A DNA stretch of 21,066 nucleotides from positions 1 to 21,066 of IMG/VR virus record IMGVR_UViG_3300007074_001457; one strand, given 5' to 3'. The notes under the pieces are model-generated. The model was not told the origin of the DNA. It ran no database searches and worked only from the letters and a program-made list of their open reading frames with translations. Position numbers and translations under genes: made by a program. The stretch comes from a virus. Shown here one piece after another: positions 1 through 7,624 of the stretch. Position 1 is the first letter of the stretch; each line of letters opens with the position of its first letter.

Positions 1-813
1 AATACGGATTTGATTTATGGAAAAACTGTTCCAGCAACAGAACACTCTATTATGTGTCTCGAAGGTAAGGAGGGTGAGGCTAATATGATGAGAAGAGTCC
101 TAGAAGAGTTTCCGGACCATATCGTAGCTTGTGTGTCTGATACGTATGACATTCAGAACGCTGTTGATAACATTTGGGGTAAAGAGTTGAAGTCAATGAT
201 ACTCAACAGACCCGAATTACCGGGTAATCAACTTGTGATTCGTCCTGATAGTGGTCATGTTATTAACACATTGATTACAATATTCAAATCACTCTTCTCA
301 TCATTTGGATATACAACGAATACAAAGGGTTATAAAGTATTACCTCCACAAGTTCGAGTTATTCAAGGGGATGGTGTAAACATCGGTTCAATTGATGAAA
401 TATATGACATGTTACGAAGAGAGAAGATTTCTCCTGAGAACCTTGTTTTTGGTATGGGCGGTAAACTACTACAGGCGGAGATTGATAGAGACAAACAGAA
501 TTTTGCAACTAAGGCTTGTTACGCTATCTATGACGGTGAAGAACGAAATGTTGTTAAGAGCCCGACTGAAATAGATGAGAACTTCAAAACTTCACAATCA
601 TTCAAGAAGTCAAAACAAGGTATTCCAAAACTTGTTAAAGTAACGGATGGATATATCACTGTTACATCTACTGATTCAACATTTGATGATGTAATTGATG
701 AAATGGAATGGGTATATGAGTACGGTGTTATTCTTAAAGAATTAAAATATGAGGATATACGAGAGAGAGCATCAATTAACGATATTGTAACAGAAGTTTC
801 AGAATTGGTATGA
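1..813 (+). CDS. nadV: Nicotinamide phosphoribosyltransferase, C-terminal part (cut by window start)
   Basis: This enzyme joins nicotinamide to PRPP to give NMN, the first step of NAD+ salvage. The reading frame is open from base 1, so the N-terminus lies outside the window; the first in-frame ATG at 10 is internal. Visible family signatures are VPATEHS (residues 9-15 of the visible part, containing the catalytic histidine of the NAMPT family), IRPDSG (phosphoribosyl/phosphate-binding loop), GDGVN and FGMGG. The order and spacing match the C-terminal half of NAMPT. Large phages such as KVP40 carry nadV, sometimes with an NMN adenylyltransferase gene; no partner gene is visible here. An inferred role is to maintain NAD+ during infection or restore it after NAD+-depleting defence. 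The stop overlaps a possible ATG (ATGA at 810-813). Confidence 0.93.
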   Translation, partial: NTDLIYGKTVPATEHSIMCLEGKEGEANMMRRVLEEFPDHIVACVSDTYDIQNAVDNIWGKELKSMILNRPELPGNQLVIRPDSGHVINTLITIFKSLFSSFGYTTNTKGYKVLPPQVRVIQGDGVNIGSIDEIYDMLRREKISPENLVFGMGGKLLQAEIDRDKQNFATKACYAIYDGEERNVVKSPTEIDENFKTSQSFKKSKQGIPKLVKVTDGYITVTSTDSTFDDVIDEMEWVYEYGVILKELKYEDIRERASINDIVTEVSELV

Positions 814-1025
814 GAACATTTGATTCAAGTGATATGACAAGATGGGATAAAAGGTTTATATGACGGAACGTAAAACACACAAGTCTTTAGCTGATGTGTA
901 GTTTATGAAATTAAACGTATTTCGTCTAATCACGGGAAACCATTATATTTGATGATACATATGATGAACAACCGGAGTTTTTAACCAAATCTAGAATTTC
1001 TAAATTAGAAGATTTGTTAAATTAA
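810..1025 (+). pseudogene. Decayed coding stretch with overlapping micro-frames
   Basis: No intact gene fills this gap. An ATG overlaps the nadV stop (810) and gives 17 codons ending at 863. Another ATG overlaps that stop (860) and gives 13 codons ending at 901. A third frame then runs to a stop at 1023-1025 and ends in a plausible protein tail (KSRISKLEDLLN), running into the convergent gene's stop. The frame changes suggest a small gene broken by several indels. It could equally be non-coding AT-rich filler; no family is recognised. Confidence 0.3.
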
Positions 1026-1795
1026 CTATCAAAATCGATAGAGTTACCAAACTCATCTTCATCACCGGTATTCTGTGAATCTCTTTCCGTAGGATTAACT
1101 AAATCCGAGTCTTCATCATCCAAGTTATCCATATTATTAACATATTTTTCTAGATGATTGAAAGCTGTATCGAAGGCTTCCATAACTTGTTTTGGTTCTG
1201 TTCCATACAAACCCATAATATCATCACCAAGTTTTATTATCTCACTGGAAAGTCTTTCATCAGGTATATCGAATAATAATTTATCTACAATAAACTCAGT
1301 AACCTTTTTATCATAAGGTCTTAGAACATTTTCTAATTCGGCAACAAGTCTGTTCATATGGTCTTTTGAGTAATCCGAGTCTCGTGAGTAAGCATCAAAA
1401 TGATTTTGAATACTTTCAATTTTACTTTTAATGTCTTGAATAGAGTGTCTAGTAATCGAACTGTCATAATGGCCGTTTTCCGACACACCTAGAATTCCTT
1501 GAACACTCTTTTCTATTATTTCAAGACCTTCTTCTACACTTTTAATCTTTCTTTTATTTTCATTCTCTTTCACATATCCTTTTTCGACATCCATTTCACA
1601 CACATAAGAACTATCAAGTTTTAACTTATCATGACTCAAATATACATGTAATAACCCATTTTCTTGGATATCCCAGTGAAATATATATTTTTCGAAATTA
1701 GAAACAAGATCTTTTATTTCCGACATTTTAGCATCGATTAAATCACTAAATTCATTAGTTTTATATTCGTTGAATGTTATTAAATATTTATACAT
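1022..1795 (-). CDS. Unknown phage protein with N-terminal tag-like peptide and acidic tail
   Basis: I do not recognise a family. The 257-aa protein starts MYKYLITFNEYK, similar to the first residues of several other proteins in the window. Residues of about 10-105 form a mixed alpha/beta domain ending in SVEEGLEIIEKSVQGILG. This closely resembles the C-terminus of the gene just upstream (NNLRDCLDVIEKAVRGAIK), so the two probably share a domain. The rest is helical, and the last 40 residues are rich in Asp, Glu, Asn and Ser and look disordered. It follows the 1806-2144 gene by 10 bases on the same strand, which suggests one transcript. It may be a packaged protein, judged only from the N-terminal peptide. 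Confidence 0.7.
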   Translation of the reverse strand: MYKYLITFNEYKTNEFSDLIDAKMSEIKDLVSNFEKYIFHWDIQENGLLHVYLSHDKLKLDSSYVCEMDVEKGYVKENENKRKIKSVEEGLEIIEKSVQGILGVSENGHYDSSITRHSIQDIKSKIESIQNHFDAYSRDSDYSKDHMNRLVAELENVLRPYDKKVTEFIVDKLLFDIPDERLSSEIIKLGDDIMGLYGTEPKQVMEAFDTAFNHLEKYVNNMDNLDDEDSDLVNPTERDSQNTGDEDEFGNSIDFDS

Positions 1796-1805
1796 AACTA
1801 TTAAT

Positions 1806-2144
1806 TTATTTTATAGCTCCACGAACAGCCTTTTCAATAACATCAAGACAATCTCTTAAATTATTAACATCTACACGCTCACCATTTTCGAATAAGATAG
1901 ATGATTGACCATTGATGGTCCATTCCTTGCTTCCAAAACTTGGATTACTAATATCGGTTAAGGAACACACCATCTCAAAAGAACTCCCAGTTGGATCCTT
2001 TTTCGTACATGTGAATAGAATATTTCCCTCAGCATTAGATGATAAAGATTCTAATTCTTGAAATCTTGATTTCATAAGTTTTGTTGCGTCTACAACACTA
2101 TCCCCATATTCCTCAAAAAATTTTATCAATCTACTCATAAACAA
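1806..2144 (-). CDS. Small unknown protein, probable paralogue of the next gene
   Basis: This 112-aa protein is of unknown function. Two ATGs are possible (MFM...). The second gives MSRLIKFFEEYGDS, matching the short N-terminal peptide seen in neighbouring genes, so the true start may be 2138. The body looks beta-rich (strands around FTCTKK, FEMVCSLTD and SILFENG) and ends in an amphipathic helix, LRDCLDVIEKAVRGAIK, that resembles residues of about 87-105 of the downstream gene. It is transcribed away from the sliding clamp; the 43-base gap between the two must hold both promoters. The upstream A/T-rich leader contains no Shine-Dalgarno sequence. Confidence 0.65.
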   Translation of the reverse strand: MFMSRLIKFFEEYGDSVVDATKLMKSRFQELESLSSNAEGNILFTCTKKDPTGSSFEMVCSLTDISNPSFGSKEWTINGQSSILFENGERVDVNNLRDCLDVIEKAVRGAIK

Positions 2145-2169
2145 ATCCTATTTTAAAGTATATATTAAG

Positions 2170-2177
2170 TATAAATA
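2170..2177 (+). promoter_or_regulatory. TATAAATA box, T4 late-promoter-like
   Basis: TATAAATA is the consensus late promoter of T4, read by the phage sigma factor gp55 together with the gp45 clamp. Here it lies 10 bases before the start codon of the clamp-like gene, in the divergent gap. The same octamer occurs inside several genes of this AT-rich window, so position is the only support. Confidence 0.2.
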
Positions 2178-2187
2178 ACCACAATAA

Positions 2188-2967
2188 ATGACAACTAAGA
2201 ATATCACATTCGAATTCGTTCCAGAGAACTTTGATGAGTTTAGAAGAAAATTAAAAGATTTGACACGTTTGAGCGATAACATTAAGTTATCAATAACTGA
2301 CGATAAAATATTTATATACTCAATATTAGGCTCATCTCAGATAGTATTGGCTATGAAATCTTACCAATTGGATAGAATTGATTTCATAGAATCAAATAAC
2401 AGTATCGAACACACAATCGATTGTATTATACTCGGTGCTAAGAAATTTGTTAAGAACATAGATTTTGTTAAAACGAATGAGAAGATTAAATGTAAGGTGA
2501 CCTATAAGATATTTGATGATGATAGAACTGAGGTTAGACAATTTCAATTAACTAGTGGTAAGTTAAAATTGAAAGTAGAAACCGGAGATAGAAATGAGAT
2601 TAAGAATATAACAAAGGAACAGATGAATGAAACTTTGGATCCAAGTAAAAAAGAATGGAGCTTTGATGTTAATGAATCTGACTTCACCGATATTTCAAAA
2701 CTTTCCAAGATAAATACAGATGAGTCCAAAAGAATATTGAATATTAATGCCGAAAACAATACCGTTAAATTGTCCGAAGACGGGTTGTGGGAAATGGAGG
2801 TCGCTGATACAGATCAACCAGACTCTCATATAATGATTAATAAGAATCATCTACCTATGATTGATACATCAGGTACAGATATTACTTTCAACGTATTTAG
2901 GAACTTTATATTCGTTGAGGGAGAGAATTCTAAGCTAATGATAAGCTTCGAACAGACATTTAATTAA
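2188..2967 (+). CDS. 45: DNA polymerase sliding clamp, gp45-like
   Basis: This is probably the ring-shaped processivity factor that tethers the phage DNA polymerase to the template and, in T4, also activates late transcription. The 259-aa protein is a little longer than T4 gp45 (228 aa). It shows the alternating strand and short-helix pattern of a clamp. The C-terminal strands (NFIFVEGENSKLMISFEQ) align with the end of T4 gp45, where FEGE is followed by a hydrophobic strand. There is no catalytic motif, as expected. An internal charged stretch (residues of about 135-190) may be an interdomain linker. The start ATG follows an A-rich leader without Shine-Dalgarno. The assignment is from sequence resemblance only; a structure prediction would settle it. 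Confidence 0.65.
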   Translation: MTTKNITFEFVPENFDEFRRKLKDLTRLSDNIKLSITDDKIFIYSILGSSQIVLAMKSYQLDRIDFIESNNSIEHTIDCIILGAKKFVKNIDFVKTNEKIKCKVTYKIFDDDRTEVRQFQLTSGKLKLKVETGDRNEIKNITKEQMNETLDPSKKEWSFDVNESDFTDISKLSKINTDESKRILNINAENNTVKLSEDGLWEMEVADTDQPDSHIMINKNHLPMIDTSGTDITFNVFRNFIFVEGENSKLMISFEQTFN

Positions 2968-3129
2968 AATAAACAAAAAAGGACGTAATAAGATAAATAG
3001 TTATCTAGAAACTATCAAATATTAAAGTTTATCATCAGTTAAAAATACAACATATTAAAACAAAAATAACAATATAGACATAATTAAGTATATCATTACA
3101 TAGAGAGGCTCTTAAGTAATATATAATTT

Positions 3130-3357
3130 GTGATTGAACATAAGTTATATAATACTTTCGTCTATTATCTCGAAGATAAAAAAAGACATTTAAAACTAAC
3201 ACATACTTGGCTTATTCTAGCCAAAGTATCTGAATTTAACTTTTATACTTTCTTATACGAATTCAAAACAGATTTAAATCTAAGAACTCGAATAATCGAA
3301 ACACATCGATTAGAAAAACTAAACCAATTATTATATGAAGTTAATAGATCAGAGTAA
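3130..3357 (+). CDS. Small unknown protein (75 aa)
   Basis: Starts at GTG; no better start is visible. The protein is rich in aromatic residues and lysine (FVYYLEDKKRHLKLTHTWL, FNFYTFLYEFKTDL) and is predicted to be mostly helical, without signal peptide or clear membrane span. It is the first gene of a four-gene plus-strand cluster and overlaps the next by 23 bases, which suggests coupled translation. The 162 bases before it hold no gene; they are A-rich, with a short 6-bp inverted repeat (ATAGTT/AACTAT) around 2998-3017. Function unknown. Confidence 0.5.
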   Translation: MIEHKLYNTFVYYLEDKKRHLKLTHTWLILAKVSEFNFYTFLYEFKTDLNLRTRIIETHRLEKLNQLLYEVNRSE

Positions 3358-3673
3358 TCATATCAAATACTATGAGGGATTAGATGTAAATAGAATGAAA
3401 AACCATCCAAACGATGGATCAAAAGGACTGATGATAATATTTTTTGACTCAATGGAGAAGGAACAAAAGAAGTATGAACGATCTCGGAAAATATCAAACA
3501 TATTATGGAGTGAGAATTATACTAATTTCAATAATCTAATTGATAGTTTAAAAAATAGTTACTTAGTTATATACGAAACAAAAGGATATACCGATGTCAC
3601 ATACCGAGGTGTTAAAAGTAAAATGGAGACACAGGGATCAACCTGGTCGGCTATATCTGGTATCGCATATTAA
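3335..3673 (+). CDS. Unknown protein (112 aa), tag-like N-terminus
   Basis: Unknown function. It starts inside the end of the preceding gene (23-base overlap). Residues 8-16 (NHIKYYEGL) resemble the short aromatic-x-E peptide at the start of other proteins here; if that is the true tag the start annotation may be slightly long, but no closer start codon is visible. The middle is charged and helical (MEKEQKKYERSRK) and the C-terminal part looks like short strands ending in SGIAY. It lies 11 bases before the next gene in the same cluster. Confidence 0.55.
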   Translation: MKLIDQSNHIKYYEGLDVNRMKNHPNDGSKGLMIIFFDSMEKEQKKYERSRKISNILWSENYTNFNNLIDSLKNSYLVIYETKGYTDVTYRGVKSKMETQGSTWSAISGIAY

Positions 3674-3684
3674 ATATATAACAT

Positions 3685-4155
3685 ATGAGACATCTAATGA
3701 GATATGAAGGATTTTCACACTCTGACCGGGCCGATGAGGTGTTAGATAAGATACATAAATATGGTATAGAATCCATAACACCTGAAGAAAGACAGTTCAT
3801 GGACTCATATAAAACTGGTGAGGAGGAAGAAATACATCACAAATTAACAAAGATGGAAAACGAAGTAGTCTTTGAACATGATACCTTACCAATAAAGTTT
3901 CAACTTAGTGAGGTAAAATATTTAGGTGAAATTAAACAACTAATCGGAATTATTTACGTATCAGATATAACGCTTGATAACGGCAAAGAGATATCTGGGA
4001 GATTAGAGGGTATGATTATTACCAATGATCAGACTGGTGAGATATCTGCCGACTTTTCAAAAGATGAATATGATATATTTGACTTCTGTGAAGGACTTGA
4101 ACACGAACTAGATTCTTTTTTAGAGTATGTCGTAAGTGAAGTTGAGTCAATGTGA
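3685..4155 (+). CDS. Unknown acidic protein with tag-like N-terminus and DUF6576-like motif
   Basis: The 156-aa protein begins MRHLMRYEGF, one of the clearest copies of the N-terminal peptide shared by several genes in the window. Residues of about 17-44 (DEVLDKIHKYGIES, then TPEERQFMDSY) match the pattern of the small helical DUF6576 motif that I know from Bacteroidota proteins, often at the C-terminus of rhomboid proteases (ILDKI..kGIdSLT.eE..fL). The rest is a beta-rich acidic domain (IGIIYVSDITLDNG, GRLEGMIITNDQTG) followed by an acidic helix. It sits between two cluster genes with gaps of 11 and 19 bases. Role unknown; host-protein mimicry or packaging are only possibilities. Confidence 0.65.
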   Translation: MRHLMRYEGFSHSDRADEVLDKIHKYGIESITPEERQFMDSYKTGEEEEIHHKLTKMENEVVFEHDTLPIKFQLSEVKYLGEIKQLIGIIYVSDITLDNGKEISGRLEGMIITNDQTGEISADFSKDEYDIFDFCEGLEHELDSFLEYVVSEVESM

Positions 4156-4174
4156 GAAAAATTAATATTAATTA

Positions 4175-4987
4175 ATGGGTAGAATTATAGAGAGCACTAC
4201 ACAAGGAGAGAGTATCGATAAAGATGATTTGTTTCACAAGATACGACCACTAGGAAGGTGGATAAGTAAAGAATTAGGTATGAGAGATGTTATTGATGAA
4301 ATGACATTACCACACAGAACACCACCCCCACAAAAACAATTAGATAAATTCTATAAAGGAATAGAGATTCTGGAACGAACATCCATGCCACTTAACTTTA
4401 TCAGAACACAGAAGAACCGCTCAAAAGATATGATGTTGGTTTACAACGAAAAAGGCAAATGGGACTATGTTAACAAGTTAAATACAAACTATTCCGATAC
4501 AGCTTTACTATTAGCCGAATTAATAGTTAGGATTTTCAATGATAATCCGGTCAAAGGACTCGAAGCCTATAAAGAAATTTTACAAAATCCAAAATTAGGA
4601 TTACTTAAATTAAAGCCAATAATGAGTGAGTTATTTAAGAAACATTTCACATTTACTGACCTACAAGCTTCTGTTAACGAGATTAAGAAATTCTCTAAGA
4701 GAGGTGAGGAAGCTGAGGAAACAGTAATTGAGTGGTTGGAATATTTAGGATATGAAATTGCATACACTGGTGGTAATGGAGATATGATTGATATGTTATT
4801 CGGGACAGATATTATTGTTAGAACACCCGATCATAAATATTTCACAATACAAGTTAAGAAATCAAAAATGGATTTAAATGAATTAGATTATCTACACGTA
4901 GATTGGATAGTATTTGTTGAGCCAGTTATAAGTGTTTATAACAAGGTTTCCGGAGTTGAGATACCGGAACATGAGTTGATGGTATAA
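4175..4987 (+). CDS. PD-(D/E)XK-type nuclease-like protein
   Basis: The N-terminal 165 residues form an unrecognised helical domain. The C-terminal part has a restriction-endonuclease-like core: a helix with E179 (GEEAEETVIEWLEYLG), then GDMIDMLFGTDII with D203, D206 and D212, a loop, and a strand FTIQVKKSK with Q226 and K228. This is the E...D...(E/Q)xK arrangement of PD-(D/E)XK nucleases; Q in place of the usual E is known in the fold. It would cut or process DNA, perhaps host DNA, unmodified DNA or replication intermediates; the target is not deducible. It is the last gene of its cluster, and its stop codon lies in the loop of a strong hairpin. Confidence 0.6.
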   Translation: MGRIIESTTQGESIDKDDLFHKIRPLGRWISKELGMRDVIDEMTLPHRTPPPQKQLDKFYKGIEILERTSMPLNFIRTQKNRSKDMMLVYNEKGKWDYVNKLNTNYSDTALLLAELIVRIFNDNPVKGLEAYKEILQNPKLGLLKLKPIMSELFKKHFTFTDLQASVNEIKKFSKRGEEAEETVIEWLEYLGYEIAYTGGNGDMIDMLFGTDIIVRTPDHKYFTIQVKKSKMDLNELDYLHVDWIVFVEPVISVYNKVSGVEIPEHELMV

Positions 4988-4999
4988 CCATCAACTCAT
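4971..4999 (+). terminator. Perfect 12-bp hairpin over the stop codon
   Basis: Arms ATGAGTTGATGG (4971-4982) and CCATCAACTCAT (4988-4999) pair perfectly around the 5-base loop TATAA, which contains the stop codon of the upstream gene. An A/T-rich stretch follows, but no long T run, so termination strength is uncertain. The outer 8 bp are the same as those of the hairpin at 13854-13886. Confidence 0.7.
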
Positions 5000-5025
5000 T
5001 ATTTAAATAAATAAAATTAATAATT

Positions 5026-5493
5026 TTGAATATTATAAAATTAGTATATTGGATATACAAAGAAAAAAGTCAACATTTCATATCAGTTCAATCACATATA
5101 TGGGATAAATGGAAAATATTAATTTCGATAGCTATTTGGATGAATCCAAATTACAAGAAATCTATAATACATCGTAAAAGGTATAAAAGATTACGAAATT
5201 TCGTTGTTATCGGACTCAAATGGAGTGGTAAAAACGTAAAGAGAAGAACTTCTGGGTACGCCAAGGAGTATATCAAAAAACACCGAAACACACACTGTGT
5301 ATACTGTGAATGTAGTATTACCGAAGAAAACGCCACAACTGATCACATTATACCCATATCAAAAGGTGGTAATAACTCAAAAGTTAATCTAATGATATGT
5401 TGTTTTGATTGTAACAATGACCGCGGAGATTTAGACTATTCAAAATACTTATCAAAGAAAAATCCAAATAGAAAGGCAGATGATTTCATTTAA
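5026..5493 (+). CDS. HNH endonuclease (probable homing endonuclease)
   Basis: The C-terminal half carries a complete zinc-HNH module: C91-x2-C94, the catalytic D106-H107 in TDHIIP, N121 in the following helix, and C126/C129 with CNN in place of the last histidine (HNN variant). The N-terminal 80 residues are basic and aromatic and probably bind DNA. It most likely makes a double-strand break or nick that spreads its own gene, as free-standing HNH genes do in T4-type phages. The start is TTG. It lies 38 bases after the nuclease gene and directly behind a strong hairpin, in keeping with insertion between a terminator and the next gene. Confidence 0.85.
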   Translation: MNIIKLVYWIYKEKSQHFISVQSHIWDKWKILISIAIWMNPNYKKSIIHRKRYKRLRNFVVIGLKWSGKNVKRRTSGYAKEYIKKHRNTHCVYCECSITEENATTDHIIPISKGGNNSKVNLMICCFDCNNDRGDLDYSKYLSKKNPNRKADDFI

Positions 5494-5533
5494 CCAGAAT
5501 ACCTATTTTTAATAATCTAATATAAAATTCATA

Positions 5534-5827
5534 ATGTATGATAGGAGATATATGGATTTATTCCTTAGTGATAAACCATTAGTGTGGCGTGAAGATTTTG
5601 AACAACATTCCGAGTATTTTATAAAAATAGATTTATCAATTGTTGAGATGATTTACAAACCAAAATTCTCAGAAAAGATAATCGGAATTACGCAACACAA
5701 TCGAGTGATTAATATATTTTTCGTGACGACATCGGGGATCCAACGAATGTGTACTAAATATATCCGAACCGACAGATTCAAATCACTATATAGAAATATA
5801 GTGATAGATAAACTACTCAACAGCTAA
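5534..5827 (+). CDS. Small unknown protein (97 aa)
   Basis: The protein MYDRRYMDLFLSDKPLVWRED... has no recognised domain. Beta strands are likely around KIIGITQHNRVINIFFVTT, with a basic helical C-terminus. It sits between two endonuclease genes, 40 bases after the HNH gene. Its 3' end contains a perfect 9-bp inverted repeat. It may belong to the inserted DNA or be an ordinary phage gene that flanks it. Confidence 0.5.
   Translation: MYDRRYMDLFLSDKPLVWREDFEQHSEYFIKIDLSIVEMIYKPKFSEKIIGITQHNRVINIFFVTTSGIQRMCTKYIRTDRFKSLYRNIVIDKLLNS
5783..5804. repeat. 9-bp perfect inverted repeat inside the gene end
   Basis: TCACTATAT (5783-5791) and ATATAGTGA (5796-5804) flank the 4-base loop AGAA. It is within the last codons of the 97-aa gene and could form an RNA hairpin near its 3' end. 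Confidence 0.55.
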
Positions 5828-5888
5828 AGACTGATATGTTTCTATACCACAAGGAAAGAGTATAGGAAATTAGCATTATATGAGATTC

Positions 5889-7547
5889 TTAATTTTTCAA
5901 ATCGATATCTTCATTAATAAATACCCATTTAGAACTACCACAATCCCACAACCTAAAATACCCCCTTTCATGCATTATTTCAATCTCTGTTTTGTGTATA
6001 TCATACCCCTGAGAAACCAATTTATCCTTTCTGAAGTTAAATCTGTGACACCTTCGTTTATCAACTACCCAATAATAATTTGGTACTGTATTTGAGATGC
6101 GTTTAAACCCAATCATTTTATACAATGATCCATCATATCTAGATGTGTCAGCGTAGCTTATTATACACAGTGGTTTGTAATTTTTCAAAAAATATTTGAA
6201 TAACCTGGAAGCACCACCAACAACAACAGTATTAATCTTATTACAAAATCTTAACATCTCATAATGACCTTCAACAGAAGAGTGACCAAGTGATTTACGC
6301 AAATTTCCAAAATTCATAAAACAAACCAATTCATCATTATGGAATAGTCCTAATTTTACTTTTGATCCTATAAACCCCTGTAAGTGATTGGTATCTAAAA
6401 ACTCACGTATAATATTATTATCTTTAATCAATCTAACTTCACAAGTTCTACCATATATTCTTTTGGGTGTTTTACCAATCTTATTTAGGATTATGGATTT
6501 AACTATATCCGTTTTATAAACCCAATCATCTTCCCATATATGTAAAAGTTTAATACCATTATCCTCACAAGATAATGTTTTGTCTAAATGATATGTATTT
6601 TTTTTATATATCTCAGAATGCCAATATAACCCGTTGAACTCAATACCAACCTTTAAATCCGATATATATATATCCAATTCCATACCAGATAAGACAGTTC
6701 TATTATTCAAATCACAACTGATGTGTTCGGATATGAAATTAAACACTTCATTTTGTTTTACATTTTGTTTTAAAGGATTACAACCCGTACAAACCACATC
6801 ACACTTAAATATCCTTTTATTTCTCAAAGATGTTAATATTTTAAAGTCATTTTTACACTCAATACAATTTATCACATACTCACCATTTTTGGATGATTTT
6901 AAAACACCAATATCCGATAGTTTTTCATACATTTTTTCATACCACTTTTCACGAACTCCTTTCTTAAAATCTTCCGTCTTTGAAAAATTACACACACCAT
7001 ACCTATACATGCACGTATTAACCATCTTATTCAATATGTCTGGATTCATAGATGGGTACTCATATCCAAATTTTTTAATATTCGTATTTTTCACCTTATC
7101 CTTAACCTTCTTAGATGATGATGGATACCTTACCCCATATTTAACAAGTGATGTTTTTCCGGCCAGTTCCCTATTGTTATAATTACCATCACCATATTTA
7201 TTATATTTAGTCTCCTTTATAATACTTTTAACGGATTCGATTTGGAATGTATTCTCAACTCCATATTTTCGTAAATTAGTTTCCTTGGTTTTTATCAACA
7301 CACACACCCGTGAACAGGCAAATTTAAATTCACCAACATTTGTCTGTTTATTATAATCTTTAATAGATATTTCTTTTTTACAAGAACAGTAATCACATTT
7401 AGCGTTAATTTTAATACTGGATCCCTTTGTTATATACAAACTGGATACCGTAACAAAATCACCAATCGATCCATAACCCAGTATATTACTATAATAGGAC
7501 ACATTCTTATTGGATAATTTAATTCTAATATCTTCTGGTATTATCAT
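5889..7547 (-). CDS. Large Vsr-like homing endonuclease with zinc module and repeated KYG motifs
   Basis: A 552-aa modular endonuclease. Residues 1-85 contain a zinc-ribbon-like module (CDYC at 51-54; C78 and C82). Residues of about 90-190 hold five repeats of a (K/R)(Y/F)G unit at about 94, 117, 136, 159 and 182, a DNA-reading array seen in phage homing endonucleases. A second zinc finger follows (C228/C231, C249, C253/C256). The nuclease core is Vsr/EDxHD-like: E290, D292 (GMELDIYI), E303 and H310 (GIEFNGLYWHSE), and HIWEDDW at 336-342. The C-terminal 200 residues form a further domain (GRTCEVRLI, GGASRLFKYFLK). It lies 77 bases downstream of the primase gene on the same strand and probably moves by cutting that locus. 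Confidence 0.85.
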   Translation of the reverse strand: MIIPEDIRIKLSNKNVSYYSNILGYGSIGDFVTVSSLYITKGSSIKINAKCDYCSCKKEISIKDYNKQTNVGEFKFACSRVCVLIKTKETNLRKYGVENTFQIESVKSIIKETKYNKYGDGNYNNRELAGKTSLVKYGVRYPSSSKKVKDKVKNTNIKKFGYEYPSMNPDILNKMVNTCMYRYGVCNFSKTEDFKKGVREKWYEKMYEKLSDIGVLKSSKNGEYVINCIECKNDFKILTSLRNKRIFKCDVVCTGCNPLKQNVKQNEVFNFISEHISCDLNNRTVLSGMELDIYISDLKVGIEFNGLYWHSEIYKKNTYHLDKTLSCEDNGIKLLHIWEDDWVYKTDIVKSIILNKIGKTPKRIYGRTCEVRLIKDNNIIREFLDTNHLQGFIGSKVKLGLFHNDELVCFMNFGNLRKSLGHSSVEGHYEMLRFCNKINTVVVGGASRLFKYFLKNYKPLCIISYADTSRYDGSLYKMIGFKRISNTVPNYYWVVDKRRCHRFNFRKDKLVSQGYDIHKTEIEIMHERGYFRLWDCGSSKWVFINEDIDLKN

Positions 7548-7624
7548 ATACTATATATTAAAAAATACATACTCATATACCCGTATATACACCAATTACA
7601 CATATACATATCTCACAACACCAA

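Noticed and set aside
2170-2177. TATAAATA as a firm late promoter
   Set aside because: The octamer also occurs inside coding sequence in this AT-rich window, for example near 8355 and 19974, so it is kept only as a weak feature.
6634-7182. Plus-strand open frame opposite the large endonuclease
   Set aside because: It is the antisense of a well-supported gene with zinc, repeat and catalytic motifs, and its own composition (Phe/Ser/Leu-rich) is that of a reverse-complement frame.
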